DNA from: an uncultured Lachnospiraceae bacterium
Lineage (GTDB): Bacteria; Bacillota; Clostridia; Lachnospirales; Lachnospiraceae
Length of the DNA: 64,000 bases
NCBI GenBank assembly: GCA_910589075.1
Contig: CAJUSK010000012.1
Span: 62,001-126,000, forward strand
Direction: 5' to 3'
Positions 17,686-26,262 of the stretch are shown here, one piece after another (position 1 is the stretch's first letter; every line of letters begins with the position of its first letter). A program made the translations under genes and the position numbers. The notes beneath the pieces are model-generated. The model was not told where the DNA came from. It saw nothing but the letters and a program-made list of their open reading frames with translations, and ran no database searches.

Positions 17686-18630
17686 CTATCCTTCATTTTT
17701 TGCAATGATTTCCCGGATTGTTTCCCTGGAAATATTCCCTTCCATGGGACCGAACGCCATCATATTGAGCGCGCCGGCTGCAGCGCCTTCTTTCGCCGCC
17801 TGTTCCAGTGATTTTCCTTCCGCCAGTGCCGATATAAACGCACCGTCGTAGCTGTCTCCTGCGCCGGTGGCATCCACCGGCTGTACCGGATATACACCCA
17901 TTTCCAGGCATTCACCGTCTCTTGTATAGACCGTGGAACCTTTGGAGCCACGTTTCAGTACCAGAAGCTCCAGTCCCGGATTCTTAAAGCAGGCCTGTAC
18001 AGCAGTCTCTATCTCTTTCTCCCCTGTAATCGTCAGCAATTCCTCGATACCCGGCATAAAAATATTTGTCTCTTCAAATACTTCCCGGATAATCTGGAAT
18101 TCTTCCGGCCGCCGGATCAGTTCCAGACGGATGTTTGGATCAAAGGATACTTTGGCGCCCGCTTTTTTCATGCGGTGCAGCATCCGTACAATCGCCTGGG
18201 CAAATTCCGGTTTTGCGGAAAGGGAGCAGCCCATGATGTGAAAATATTTCGCACCTTCCAAAGCTGCGTCCTCGGGATCGCCCACACTGACAGCGGCGGA
18301 ATTGCCCATATGGAACAGGAATTTTCTGTCTCCGTTGGCAAAATAGGTGACAAATGCAACGCCTGTGGGCAGATCGTTATTTTCTTTCACATAGGTGCAG
18401 TCCACACCGTCATTCTCAAGACGCTTTAAGATCGCCTGTCCAAAATCATCCGCGCCCACACCGCCGATCACGCCTGTGGAATGTCCCAGTCTGGCCGCCG
18501 TACTGATAAAGATGCCCGGTGCGCCGCTGGGAAAAGGGCCTCTGAAAAGGTCCGCCTGGTCCAGGGGTACGTCTTCTCTTTCCCGCATCACTTCACAAAG
18601 AAGATCCCCCATCGTCCATATCTCAGCCAT
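17686..18630 (-). CDS. PfkB-family sugar kinase
   Basis: A 314-residue ribokinase-fold kinase. The first signature reads GGVGADDFGQAILKRLENDG (about residues 56-75) and the second, DATGAGDSYDGAF, carries the catalytic Asp near residue 255. Overall it is closest to fructokinases and 2-keto-3-deoxygluconate kinases, but the substrate cannot be set from sequence. It is the eighth gene of the importer operon, between the VOC gene (11 bp away) and the DhaK-like gene. The start follows AAGGAG. Confidence 0.85.
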   Translation of the reverse strand: MAEIWTMGDLLCEVMREREDVPLDQADLFRGPFPSGAPGIFISTAARLGHSTGVIGGVGADDFGQAILKRLENDGVDCTYVKENNDLPTGVAFVTYFANGDRKFLFHMGNSAAVSVGDPEDAALEGAKYFHIMGCSLSAKPEFAQAIVRMLHRMKKAGAKVSFDPNIRLELIRRPEEFQIIREVFEETNIFMPGIEELLTITGEKEIETAVQACFKNPGLELLVLKRGSKGSTVYTRDGECLEMGVYPVQPVDATGAGDSYDGAFISALAEGKSLEQAAKEGAAAGALNMMAFGPMEGNISRETIREIIAKNEG

Positions 18631-18641
18631 ACTCTTTCTCC

Positions 18642-19025
18642 TTAATATTTTTGCAAAAATTCCACAATTTCATGATTGGGGCCTTCGATACAGATGTATC
18701 TCACCCCATTTTCCCAGAAAGGCAGCGTAGTCGGTCCTTCTGCGATATGAAACTGCTGCTCTCTTGCCTGCTCGGTTACCGCCTCAATGTCGTTTACCGC
18801 CAGGGCAATGTGGTCGATGGCGCCTCTTACCTGCGCGCAGCCTTCTTTCTCATACGTCTCAATGAGAACATCCCCGCAGGAAAAGAAGCGTACCAGGCCG
18901 CCGTTATTGGTAGTCTCATAGATGCTCTGAAATCCCAGCGTTTCATAAAATTGTTTCGTCGCTTCCATATCTTCTGTGGGAATCCCCACATGCTGATAGC
19001 CTGTTACAAAATCTGTCAGTGCCAT
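18642..19025 (-). CDS. VOC-superfamily (glyoxalase/dioxygenase fold) protein
   Basis: A 127-residue protein with the paired beta-alpha-beta-beta-beta units of the vicinal-oxygen-chelate fold. Candidate metal ligands are His12 (GYQHVGIP), Glu near residue 56 (DVLIETYE), His in the second unit (IDHIALAV) and Glu near the C-terminus (NHEIVEFL). Possible roles are isomerase, epimerase or lyase on a sugar intermediate, or removal of a reactive aldehyde. Its place inside a sugar operon favours the first (inference). Start follows GGAGGAG. Confidence 0.8.
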   Translation of the reverse strand: MALTDFVTGYQHVGIPTEDMEATKQFYETLGFQSIYETTNNGGLVRFFSCGDVLIETYEKEGCAQVRGAIDHIALAVNDIEAVTEQAREQQFHIAEGPTTLPFWENGVRYICIEGPNHEIVEFLQKY

Positions 19026-19036
19026 ACTCTCCTCCT

Positions 19037-19978
19037 CTACAGTTCAAACCAGTCAAATTCTTTCTTGTTTGCGGCACAGGAAAGATCCAGATAGCCGTAC
19101 TGTCCGTCTTTATAGACCACGTATACATTTTTAATCCCCTGATCGGCAGCCTGTACCGCATATTTGGCAAATCCTGCCGCATGGATACGCTCCCGCGCCG
19201 TAGGGACGCCGCCCCTCTGCTGATAACCCAGCAGATTGCATTTGAGGTTGACGTGCAGTTTTTCCCTTACATATTCCGCAGCCTCCAGCATCTGGTAACA
19301 GCCTTCGGCAAAGGTAATGAGCACATAGTCTCTCTGGGGATCGGCCAGGACTTCCTCTACTTTTTTACAGATCTCTTCATTGGTCATTGGTTTTTCCACC
19401 AGCACGCTGCAGTCAGCCATGCCCATCAGCACAGAGCTGTGGGTCAGGTAACCGTCCCAGGCGCCCAGTGTCTCCACGAAAAATACCCGGCCAGGCAAAG
19501 ACAACGCCGTATCCGATATGTCGTCTATATAATTGACCTGCTTGTTCAGGGCCGTATCAAATCCCAGTGTATAGTCGCTGCCGTAAATATTGTTGTCAAT
19601 GGTGCCGGGAATACCGACCACATTCAGTCCGCTGTCCGCCTCATGGAGGGCCAGGGCTCCTTTGAAGGAGCCGTCCCCGCCGATGACAATCAGTGTATCA
19701 ATGTGGTTTTTGCGCAGGTTTTCCGCCAGTTTTTCCGAAATACCCGCTTCTTTCAGTTCCGGGAGCCGTCCTGTCCGCAGGACGGTTCCGCCCAGTTTAT
19801 ACCAGCCCTGTACATCACTGACTTCCAGTTTCCTGTAATCGTTGTCCCGGATGCCCAGAAATCCCCGTCTGTAACCGTATACGGTATGCCCTTTTTCTGA
19901 CGCATATTTCACAATCTGTGCCAGACAGGGGTTCATGCCGGGGGAATCTCCACCGCTGGTGATCACCGCAATGTTCAT
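19037..19978 (-). CDS. ATP-PFK-like protein with altered sugar-phosphate site
   Basis: A 313-residue phosphofructokinase-fold protein with the GGDGS nucleotide loop (100-104) and PGTID with the catalytic Asp128. Several substrate residues differ from E. coli PfkA. The second Asp of TIDND is Asn130, MGR is LGA (Arg171 to Ala173), Arg243 is Lys246 and His249 is Tyr252, while the RGG following it is kept. These positions contact fructose 6-phosphate in the known enzyme, so a different sugar phosphate, or altered kinetics, is likely (inference). It lies 21 bp after the aldolase gene, and the two should work in sequence. The start follows AGGAGG. Confidence 0.85.
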   Translation of the reverse strand: MNIAVITSGGDSPGMNPCLAQIVKYASEKGHTVYGYRRGFLGIRDNDYRKLEVSDVQGWYKLGGTVLRTGRLPELKEAGISEKLAENLRKNHIDTLIVIGGDGSFKGALALHEADSGLNVVGIPGTIDNNIYGSDYTLGFDTALNKQVNYIDDISDTALSLPGRVFFVETLGAWDGYLTHSSVLMGMADCSVLVEKPMTNEEICKKVEEVLADPQRDYVLITFAEGCYQMLEAAEYVREKLHVNLKCNLLGYQQRGGVPTARERIHAAGFAKYAVQAADQGIKNVYVVYKDGQYGYLDLSCAANKKEFDWFEL

Positions 19979-19999
19979 AGGTTTCCTCCTGTCGGCCGC

Positions 20000-20857
20000 T
20001 CAGGCTTTTCCGGCGCTGCCGAAGATGTCGATCTTGCCTGCCACGATTTTGGCGCAGACATCTTTTACCGGACCCACATATTTACGGGGATCAAATTCTG
20101 ATTCCGGATTTTTTGCGGCCATTTCGCGGATCGTTGCAGCATAAGCAGCTTTCAGTTCGGTTCCCACGTTGATCTTGCTCATGCCCATCTGTACACATTT
20201 CTTAAAGTCTTCCACCGGAACGCCGGAACCGCCATGAAGTACCAGCGGGCAGTCAGTAATTTTCAGGATTTTTTCCAGTCTCTCAAAATCCAGTTTCGGC
20301 TCGCTCTTGTAGAAGCCGTGTACCGTACCGATTGCCACTGCCAGTGCGTCGATCCCTGTCTCTTCCACATATCTGGGAACGTCGTCAGGATCGGTAAAGG
20401 TGGCGGAAGCGTCTTCCACGACAATGTGCTCTTCTTTGCCGCCTACTTTGCCCAGCTCGGCTTCCACGGAGCAGCCATACTCTTTGGCAAACTCTACAAT
20501 CGCCCTGGATTCCGCAATATTCGTCTCATAGTCTTTTGCAGAAGCGTCCACCATAACGGAAGTAAAACCGCATTTGATGGCTTCTCTGATCAGATCATAG
20601 TCGGTGGCATGATCCAAATGAAGGCATACGGGAATGTCCACAGACTCAGCCATCCCTTTTACCATACCTGCGGTCTGACGAAGTCCTATGTATTTGATGG
20701 CGCCCATGCTGGCCATCATGATAACCGGTGAGTTTTTGGAAACGGCTCCCTGGATGATGCCCTGTGCATCTTCATAGCCGTTGAAATTGAAGCCGCCCAC
20801 TGCGTAATGATCTTTTCTTGTATTTGCCAGTATTTCTTTTAAAGTAACCAGTGCCAT
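20000..20857 (-). CDS. Class II (zinc) ketose-bisphosphate aldolase
   Basis: A 285-residue TIM-barrel aldolase of the fructose/tagatose-bisphosphate family. The catalytic Asp82 and zinc ligand His83 lie in HLDHA; further family motifs are VEAELGKVGG, GTVHGFYK and HGGSGVP. It splits a ketose 1,6-bisphosphate, or a ketose 1-phosphate, into dihydroxyacetone phosphate and an aldehyde. The stereochemistry of the substrate cannot be read from sequence. It sits between the ROK kinase and the PFK-like gene. The start follows AAGGAG. Confidence 0.9.
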   Translation of the reverse strand: MALVTLKEILANTRKDHYAVGGFNFNGYEDAQGIIQGAVSKNSPVIMMASMGAIKYIGLRQTAGMVKGMAESVDIPVCLHLDHATDYDLIREAIKCGFTSVMVDASAKDYETNIAESRAIVEFAKEYGCSVEAELGKVGGKEEHIVVEDASATFTDPDDVPRYVEETGIDALAVAIGTVHGFYKSEPKLDFERLEKILKITDCPLVLHGGSGVPVEDFKKCVQMGMSKINVGTELKAAYAATIREMAAKNPESEFDPRKYVGPVKDVCAKIVAGKIDIFGSAGKA

Positions 20858-20920
20858 AGTTTTTTCTCCTTATCATGTTGTATCAGTTGTATGTATGCCG
20901 CCCGTACAAATATCGTTGGC

Positions 20921-21883
20921 TTACAGTTTTTCTTTCAGCATCCAGTACGCCCCATAGAGGACGACTCTGTCATTCATAACCGAATATCTGACCGTATCTT
21001 CCTCTATCGGCGCCAGACATCTTTCCTTCAGTACGCGCAGCATCTCTTCTTCAAAAAATTCCCGCGCTTTTGTAATACCGCCGCCCAGGACGATTGCCTG
21101 GGGATTTAAAAGATTGAGAAGATTGCTGATGCCAATGCCCAGATAATGCCCTTCCATCCGGTAACACTCCAGCGCATAGGCATCTCCCTTTGCGGCGGCC
21201 TCTGTCAGAATCCTGCCCTCCACCTTTTCCGGATCGTAATCAATGGAAGCAAGCAGGTCGTTTTTCACGCCTCCCGCTATGTCTTCCCTTACCCGCCGGC
21301 TGACAGCCGTGCCGGAAGCGTACAGTTCGAAGCATCCTCTGGACCCGCAGGGACAGACCAGCCCGTCGGGATCAATGCTCATATGCCCCACTTCTCCCGC
21401 CACATCGTTCCTGCCCCGGTAAATCTGTCCGTCTATGATGATGCCGCCTCCGCAGCCGGTACTGACAGTCATATACAGAATGTGTTTCAGCCCCTTTGCC
21501 ACGCCGCATCTCACTTCCGCAAGCGCGCCCAGATTGCCGTCGTTCTCCAGAAAGACAGGTTTCCCGAAGTCTTCCTGCAGTCTCTTTACGATGGGGAAGT
21601 CATGCCAGCCCATTAACGGCGCATGAACGATGATCCCTTCCTCCGCCTTCAGCGGGCCGGGACTGCCCACGCCGATGCCCAGTACATCTTCCATATTCAC
21701 TGCAAAATGCTCAATAATATGCTCCAGCACACCTTTTGTATTCTGGTAAACCGCCTCTTCTCCCTTGAATGTCTGCGATTTTACCACATGGAAATAATCG
21801 TCCACCGGCTCTCCGTCTTCTGTGAAAAGCGCGCCTGTTGTCTTTGTCCCGCCGATGTCCATAATCAGAAAATATTTTTTCAT
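20921..21883 (-). CDS. ROK-family sugar kinase
   Basis: A 320-residue ROK kinase. The phosphate loop MDIGGTKTTGALF is at residues 8-20, and the zinc/structural motif CPCGSRGCFE is intact, as is EVGHMSIDPDG, which gives the sugar-binding Glu/His pair. There is no N-terminal DNA-binding domain, so it is an enzyme rather than a ROK repressor. It likely phosphorylates the imported sugar; family substrates include glucose, fructose, mannose, allose and amino sugars. The start at 21883 is 22 bp past the permease stop. Confidence 0.88.
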   Translation of the reverse strand: MKKYFLIMDIGGTKTTGALFTEDGEPVDDYFHVVKSQTFKGEEAVYQNTKGVLEHIIEHFAVNMEDVLGIGVGSPGPLKAEEGIIVHAPLMGWHDFPIVKRLQEDFGKPVFLENDGNLGALAEVRCGVAKGLKHILYMTVSTGCGGGIIIDGQIYRGRNDVAGEVGHMSIDPDGLVCPCGSRGCFELYASGTAVSRRVREDIAGGVKNDLLASIDYDPEKVEGRILTEAAAKGDAYALECYRMEGHYLGIGISNLLNLLNPQAIVLGGGITKAREFFEEEMLRVLKERCLAPIEEDTVRYSVMNDRVVLYGAYWMLKEKL

Positions 21884-21905
21884 ATGTATGCAGCTATCCT
21901 TTTTC

Positions 21906-22892
21906 TCAGTTTCTTCCGCGTTTCTGTGCCATGTCCAGAACAACCGCCAGAATGATAATGCAGCCGATGACCACGTTCTGCCAGTAAGAGTAGATCTGCA
22001 GCAGGTCCATACCGGTCTTAATTACAGCGATGACCGCACAGCCGAACATAGCCCTTGCCACAGAACCGCTGCCGCCGGAAAGGCTGGTGCCTCCCAATAC
22101 AGTGGAAGCGATGGCAAACATTTCATAGGTATCGCCCGCGTTTGGCTGCCCGTTCTGGAGTTTGGAAGCGATACAGATACCGCAGAGTCCTGCTGTAACG
22201 CCACAGAGTGTATGGCTGAGCATCGTCACTTTGCGCACGTTGATTCCGCTCAGATGGGCTACGTTCCGGTTACTGCCCACGGCAAAAACATGGCGTCCAA
22301 ATACAGTTCTGGAAAGCAGCACATGCATAAATACAACAACAATCACCGTAAAGATAACGACTACAGGCACTGCACCGTTGGGCATGGACTCTGTGGGAAG
22401 AATCCGCTTTGCACCCAGGTAAGAAAAGCTGTCGGGAAGTCCGTAAACCGGCTGTCCGCCTGTGATAATAAACGCCACGCCTCGCAGGGCTGTCATGGTG
22501 GACAGGGTACAGATCATGGGGATTACGTCAAAGTAGGCGATCAGCACGCCGTTGATGGCGCCGCAGACAGCGCCTACCAGGATACCTGTCACGATCAGCA
22601 GCAGAATGGCAAAAGGCGCATTCATATTGGGAAACCTGAGGCCGGCATAGGATGCGATGATGCCTGCCACGCCTGCTACGGATCCTACGGAAATGTCAAT
22701 GCCTCCAAGGATGATAACGTAAGTCAGGCCTGATGCCAGAAGCGCATTGGTACACATCTGGGATAAAATATTGCTCACATTCCTGGAGCTGAAAAATGTA
22801 TTGCTTGCGGTGCCGAATCCGATGCAGAGCAGGATCAGCACTACCACCACGATATTTTCACTTACTAAACTTTTCACTTTTGCTTTATTCAT
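21906..22892 (-). CDS. Ribose-type ABC importer permease (RbsC family)
   Basis: A 328-residue, highly hydrophobic protein with 8-10 membrane segments. It shows the family signature TALRGVAFIITGGQPVYGLP and the cytoplasmic coupling segment GRHVFAVGSNRNVAHLSGI. It forms a dimer that moves a monosaccharide through the membrane, driven by the ATPase encoded just upstream (21 bp). It shares general plan but not close identity with the second permease at 35152-36129, so the two importers probably carry different sugars. Confidence 0.92.
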   Translation of the reverse strand: MNKAKVKSLVSENIVVVVLILLCIGFGTASNTFFSSRNVSNILSQMCTNALLASGLTYVIILGGIDISVGSVAGVAGIIASYAGLRFPNMNAPFAILLLIVTGILVGAVCGAINGVLIAYFDVIPMICTLSTMTALRGVAFIITGGQPVYGLPDSFSYLGAKRILPTESMPNGAVPVVVIFTVIVVVFMHVLLSRTVFGRHVFAVGSNRNVAHLSGINVRKVTMLSHTLCGVTAGLCGICIASKLQNGQPNAGDTYEMFAIASTVLGGTSLSGGSGSVARAMFGCAVIAVIKTGMDLLQIYSYWQNVVIGCIIILAVVLDMAQKRGRN

Positions 22893-22913
22893 CTTATCAA
22901 CCTTCCTATCTGA

Positions 22914-24413
22914 TCAACTGGCATCGCTTGTTATGCTGGCGAGGCCGATCAATGTCTGTTCATTGATTTCCTCGGCGGTCACTTCGCCACTGATCCGGCC
23001 TTCCCTCATAACGATAACTCTGTCTGCTACGCCGATGATTTCCGGCATTTCAGACGAAATCATAATGATCGTACCTCCGTTTTCCACGAATTCATTCATC
23101 AGTGCGTAAAACTCCGATCTGGCATTGACGTCGATTCCTCTGGTGGGCTCATCCAATATCAGGATATTGGAATCCGCAGCCAGCCATTTCCCCAGAATGA
23201 CTTTCTGTTGGTTGCCGCCGGAAAGTGTTTTCAGTATGGTGTACATATTCGGGGCCTTCACTCTCAGTTTTTCCATGTAGAGATTGGCCATTTCCTTTTC
23301 CCATGCCCGGTTGACAAAACCCAGTGCTTTTTTATGGGCCGGCAGGCTGGGCAGGGATGTGTTCTCCACGATATTCTTTTCCAGCAAGAGTCCGGTCCTG
23401 CGTCTGTCCTCGGTTACAAAGCCGATATTATGTGCGATGGCTTCCCTGGGATTGGAGAGCTGTACTTCCTTACCCTCCAGGTAGATCTTTCCGGCATCCA
23501 GTCTGGCAGCACCGAAGATAGCCTCCATTACCTCTGTACGCCCGGCTCCCACCAGTCCGGAAAATCCCAGTATCTCTCCCGCATAAGCAGTAAAGGAAAT
23601 ATTCTCAAAGACGCCTTTCCTGCAAAGCCCTTCCACGCGGAGCATTTCTTTGCCCTGTGTGTGTTTGTGCTTGTTGTAATAGTCGCCCATTTCCCGCCCT
23701 ACCATGCTGGAAACAATCTGCTTCTCGGTCACATCGGCTACCATCATCGTATCCACTTTGCAGCCGTCCCTGAGAACTGTTACCCGTTCACAGATTTCCG
23801 TCAGTTCTTTGAGTCTGTGTGTAATATAAATAATGGAAACATTTTTTTCCTTGAGAATCCGTACCTGTTCAAACAGTGCGTCAATCTCATGTTCTGACAG
23901 AGATGAAGTAGGCTCATCCATAACCACAATTTTTGCGTTCTGTGAGATGACTTTGGCAATTTCAATCATCTGCTGCTGAGCCGCATTCAGGTAGCCCGCA
24001 ATTTCCGTGGCCTTTAATTTCACTTTCATGAAATCCAGAATATCCTGTGTTTCCTTATTCATTCTGGCCGCGTCAAGCAGGCCGTTTTTCTTCCGCTTTT
24101 CCCTGCCGAGCCATACGTTCTGAGCCACGGTCAGGTCTTTTGCAATGCTCAGTTCCTGATGGATCACCGCAATGCCCGCGTCGATGGCCTGGCCCGGCGC
24201 GGTAAAGTGCATTTCCTTCCCCTCGTAAAATATCTGTCCGGAAGTAGGTATATACACGCCGGAGATAATCTTGATCAGTGTGGACTTACCCGCACCGTTC
24301 TCGCCTACCAGGGTGTGTACCTCGCCCGGATAAAAGTCAATGGACACATCCGTCAGCGCCTTGACGCCCGGAAATTCCTTGCTTATATTTTTCACCTGTA
24401 AAATCGGTTCCAT
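22914..24413 (-). CDS. Ribose-type ABC importer ATPase with two cassettes (RbsA family)
   Basis: A 499-residue protein with two nucleotide-binding halves. The first has Walker A GENGAGKST and Walker B VMDEPTSSL. The second has the degenerate P-loop region GLVGAGRTEVMEAIFG, an intact LSGGNQQKVILGKWL signature and LDEPTRGIDV. This split is typical of sugar importers of the RbsA/MglA/XylG class. The ATG at 24413 follows GGGGG by 8 bp; the TTG two codons upstream is too near that site. Confidence 0.92.
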   Translation of the reverse strand: MEPILQVKNISKEFPGVKALTDVSIDFYPGEVHTLVGENGAGKSTLIKIISGVYIPTSGQIFYEGKEMHFTAPGQAIDAGIAVIHQELSIAKDLTVAQNVWLGREKRKKNGLLDAARMNKETQDILDFMKVKLKATEIAGYLNAAQQQMIEIAKVISQNAKIVVMDEPTSSLSEHEIDALFEQVRILKEKNVSIIYITHRLKELTEICERVTVLRDGCKVDTMMVADVTEKQIVSSMVGREMGDYYNKHKHTQGKEMLRVEGLCRKGVFENISFTAYAGEILGFSGLVGAGRTEVMEAIFGAARLDAGKIYLEGKEVQLSNPREAIAHNIGFVTEDRRRTGLLLEKNIVENTSLPSLPAHKKALGFVNRAWEKEMANLYMEKLRVKAPNMYTILKTLSGGNQQKVILGKWLAADSNILILDEPTRGIDVNARSEFYALMNEFVENGGTIIMISSEMPEIIGVADRVIVMREGRISGEVTAEEINEQTLIGLASITSDAS

Positions 24414-24450
24414 AATCAATCCCCCAATGCCCCTGCGTAGATACAGGAAA

Positions 24451-24483
24451 AGCCATACAGGCTGCTGTCAGGCCTGTATGGCT
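24451..24483 (-). terminator. Hairpin between binding-protein and ATPase genes of cluster 1
   Basis: AGCCATACAGGC (24451-24462) pairs with GCCTGTATGGCT (24472-24483), with weaker outer pairing. On the minus strand it is followed by TTTTCC. It should end part of the transcription or protect the binding-protein mRNA, giving excess binding protein over membrane components (inference). Confidence 0.7.
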
Positions 24484-24535
24484 CCCTGTTCCTGAAGCTG
24501 TTTCGGGCTTTTCTTCTTATTATAACTACGAATTG

Positions 24536-25576
24536 TTATTCAGCAGCGTTCTCTTTCGTAATTATGTAAGGCTCAATAAAGATCTGGGCTTCGGTAACAG
24601 AGCCGGTTGTCATAAAGTTGATCATTTCATCCACGATGGTGGAACCGATCACCTTGGGATTCTGAGAAATCTCGGATACCCAGTATTTACCGTTCTCTTC
24701 GCTCAGGATTGCTTCTTTTGCTTCCGGGTTGCCGTCAAATCCGATGATCATGCAGTCGGAACCTGCGGCTTTGATGGATGCCATAGCGCCTGTTGCAGCC
24801 GGATCGCCTACGCAGAATACTGCTTTTACTTCCGGGTTGGTTGTCAGAATGTTTTCCATAATCTTCTGTGCTTCGTTTGCATCACCCTTGTAATCATAGC
24901 CGGAGAGTACATTTCTGTCTGCGCTCTTGAGTGCATCCAATGCGCCGTTCTCTCTGTCAAGGCAGGAAGATGCGGTCGGGTAGCCGATGATTGCCACAGT
25001 GTCGCCATCTTCAGTGAGGCGGATCAGTTCCTGGCCGCCCAGCTCGCCGCCCTTGTAGTTGTCTGTTCCAACAAAGCAGTTGATTGCGTCGGATTCAGAT
25101 GTACAGTCGAAGGTGAACATTGCCACGCCATCTGCGTCTGCATTTTCGATAGCGGGCTTCACGCCTGCTGCATCGTTGCAGGCAAGTGCGATGGCATTGC
25201 AGCCGTCTGCGGTCAGTGTCTCAACCTTCTGCGTTGCGATAACCGGGTCAAGGCTTGCATCCAGTACAGAGTAGGAGCCGATTCCTTTGGCTTCGCATTC
25301 TTCTTCGATACCCTGCTGGATCAACTGATAAAAGGTGTGCTCGAAAGAACCTACGACAAAACCAAATTTCATATCTGCCAGATCGGCTGTTCCTTCTGCC
25401 GGTGCTTCAGCGTTCTCTGCTTCGCCTTCAGCAGGAGCCTCTGCCTCTGCCGCTTCACTTTCTGCAGGAGCGCTTTCCGGAGCGGGTGCTGCCGCCGGCT
25501 GCCCTCCACCGCACCCTGTCAGCATTGTCAATACCATTGACATACATACGATTGCGCTTACAAGTTTCTTTTTCAT
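24536..25576 (-). CDS. Sugar-binding lipoprotein of the ABC importer (periplasmic-binding-protein-like domain 4)
   Basis: A 346-residue lipoprotein. The signal peptide ends in the lipobox LTGC (Cys22), followed by an Ala/Pro/Glu-rich tether of about 45 residues. The binding domain then starts at ADMKFGFVVGSFEHTFYQLI and shows the RbsB/allose-binding plan, with TADGCNAIALACNDAAGV and GDPAATGAMASIKAAG. It is anchored outside the cell and hands a monosaccharide to the importer. It is the first structural gene after the promoter at 25685-25713. The start follows AGGAGG. Confidence 0.9.
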   Translation of the reverse strand: MKKKLVSAIVCMSMVLTMLTGCGGGQPAAAPAPESAPAESEAAEAEAPAEGEAENAEAPAEGTADLADMKFGFVVGSFEHTFYQLIQQGIEEECEAKGIGSYSVLDASLDPVIATQKVETLTADGCNAIALACNDAAGVKPAIENADADGVAMFTFDCTSESDAINCFVGTDNYKGGELGGQELIRLTEDGDTVAIIGYPTASSCLDRENGALDALKSADRNVLSGYDYKGDANEAQKIMENILTTNPEVKAVFCVGDPAATGAMASIKAAGSDCMIIGFDGNPEAKEAILSEENGKYWVSEISQNPKVIGSTIVDEMINFMTTGSVTEAQIFIEPYIITKENAAE

Positions 25577-25684
25577 CTTTTCCTCCTATACTTGTATTTT
25601 TTTACAAAACGAATATAACGCCAGAATTTTCATTTACTTCCTTTTATTTCCAATTCTTTCATTTATTTTCGTTTTGTTGGCTTT

Positions 25685-25713
25685 ATGATATTTCTTTTTG
25701 TTTCAAATGTCAA
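25685..25713 (-). promoter_or_regulatory. Promoter of sugar cluster 1
   Basis: Read on the minus strand: TTGACA (25713-25708), a 17-bp spacer and TATCAT (25690-25685). The leader before the binding-protein ATG is about 100 bases. The spacer is almost entirely the operator-like repeat at 25691-25706. Confidence 0.75.
25691..25706. promoter_or_regulatory. Operator-like repeat O1 inside the promoter spacer
   Basis: TTTCTTTTTGTTTCAA, identical over 16 bp to the site at 25995-26010. TTTC-rich direct repeats are typical DeoR-family operators. A repressor bound here would cover the space between the -35 and -10 boxes. Confidence 0.65.
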
Positions 25714-25960
25714 TGGTTTTTCGACAAGTTGTTCTCACTTTGTATATAATATTCTATTTTCAAGTTTAAAATTGTATAGATTGCACAATAATTAGTTTTT
25801 TCCAGCTTATGGAAAGTTTCCTTTTATTGCTAAATAATAATATTTTGAAATCAAAAAACAGGATCAGAAAAAATATCCTGTCTTGAAAGTAAAATTTTCC
25901 AGTATATTTTGAAATAAAATGCACTCTATCCTGCAAGCATATGAAAAATCAATGCATTTT

Positions 25961-25978
25961 AAGAAACAAAAAAGAACC
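25961..25978. promoter_or_regulatory. Inverted operator-like copy
   Basis: AAGAAACAAAAAAGAACC is close to the reverse complement of the TTTC repeat and faces the copy at 25995-26010 across about 16 bp. The rest of the 686-bp AT-rich gap 25577-26262 shows repeat copy B and nothing else I can name. Confidence 0.45.
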
Positions 25979-25994
25979 AAAGATAATTCATTTG

Positions 25995-26010
25995 TTTCTT
26001 TTTGTTTCAA
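25995..26010. promoter_or_regulatory. Operator-like repeat O2, distal copy
   Basis: An exact 16-bp copy of the promoter-spacer repeat, 304 bp away, which is close to 29 helical turns. This spacing would suit a DNA loop between two bound repressors (inference). Confidence 0.55.
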
Positions 26011-26196
26011 TTTGAAATTTCCCCCAATATTATATTTTTCGGTTGGATATATTTTGTAATACTTTGAAAACAGGCATTTCAGAAATCAGATATGCGAAAA
26101 GAATTTTATAATGGTTGTCTCTGCAGCCCGGATTTGCGTCAGTAATCAGTGATTTATCCTATCAGGATTTTCCCTGACCAGCCAGGCTGCAGACTG

Positions 26197-26239
26197 ATTC
26201 ATGACAATAGGTTTGCCGGCGAAGCCTGCAATCTATTGT
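26197..26239 (+). repeat. CAATAG/CTATTG palindromic repeat, copy B
   Basis: TTCATGACAATAG at the left end and CTATTGT at the right end. It lies 23 bp past the stop of the DeoR gene and differs from copy A by one base in 43. Confidence 0.85.
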
Positions 26240-26262
26240 TTATTTTCCCTGTGCGGATACCG

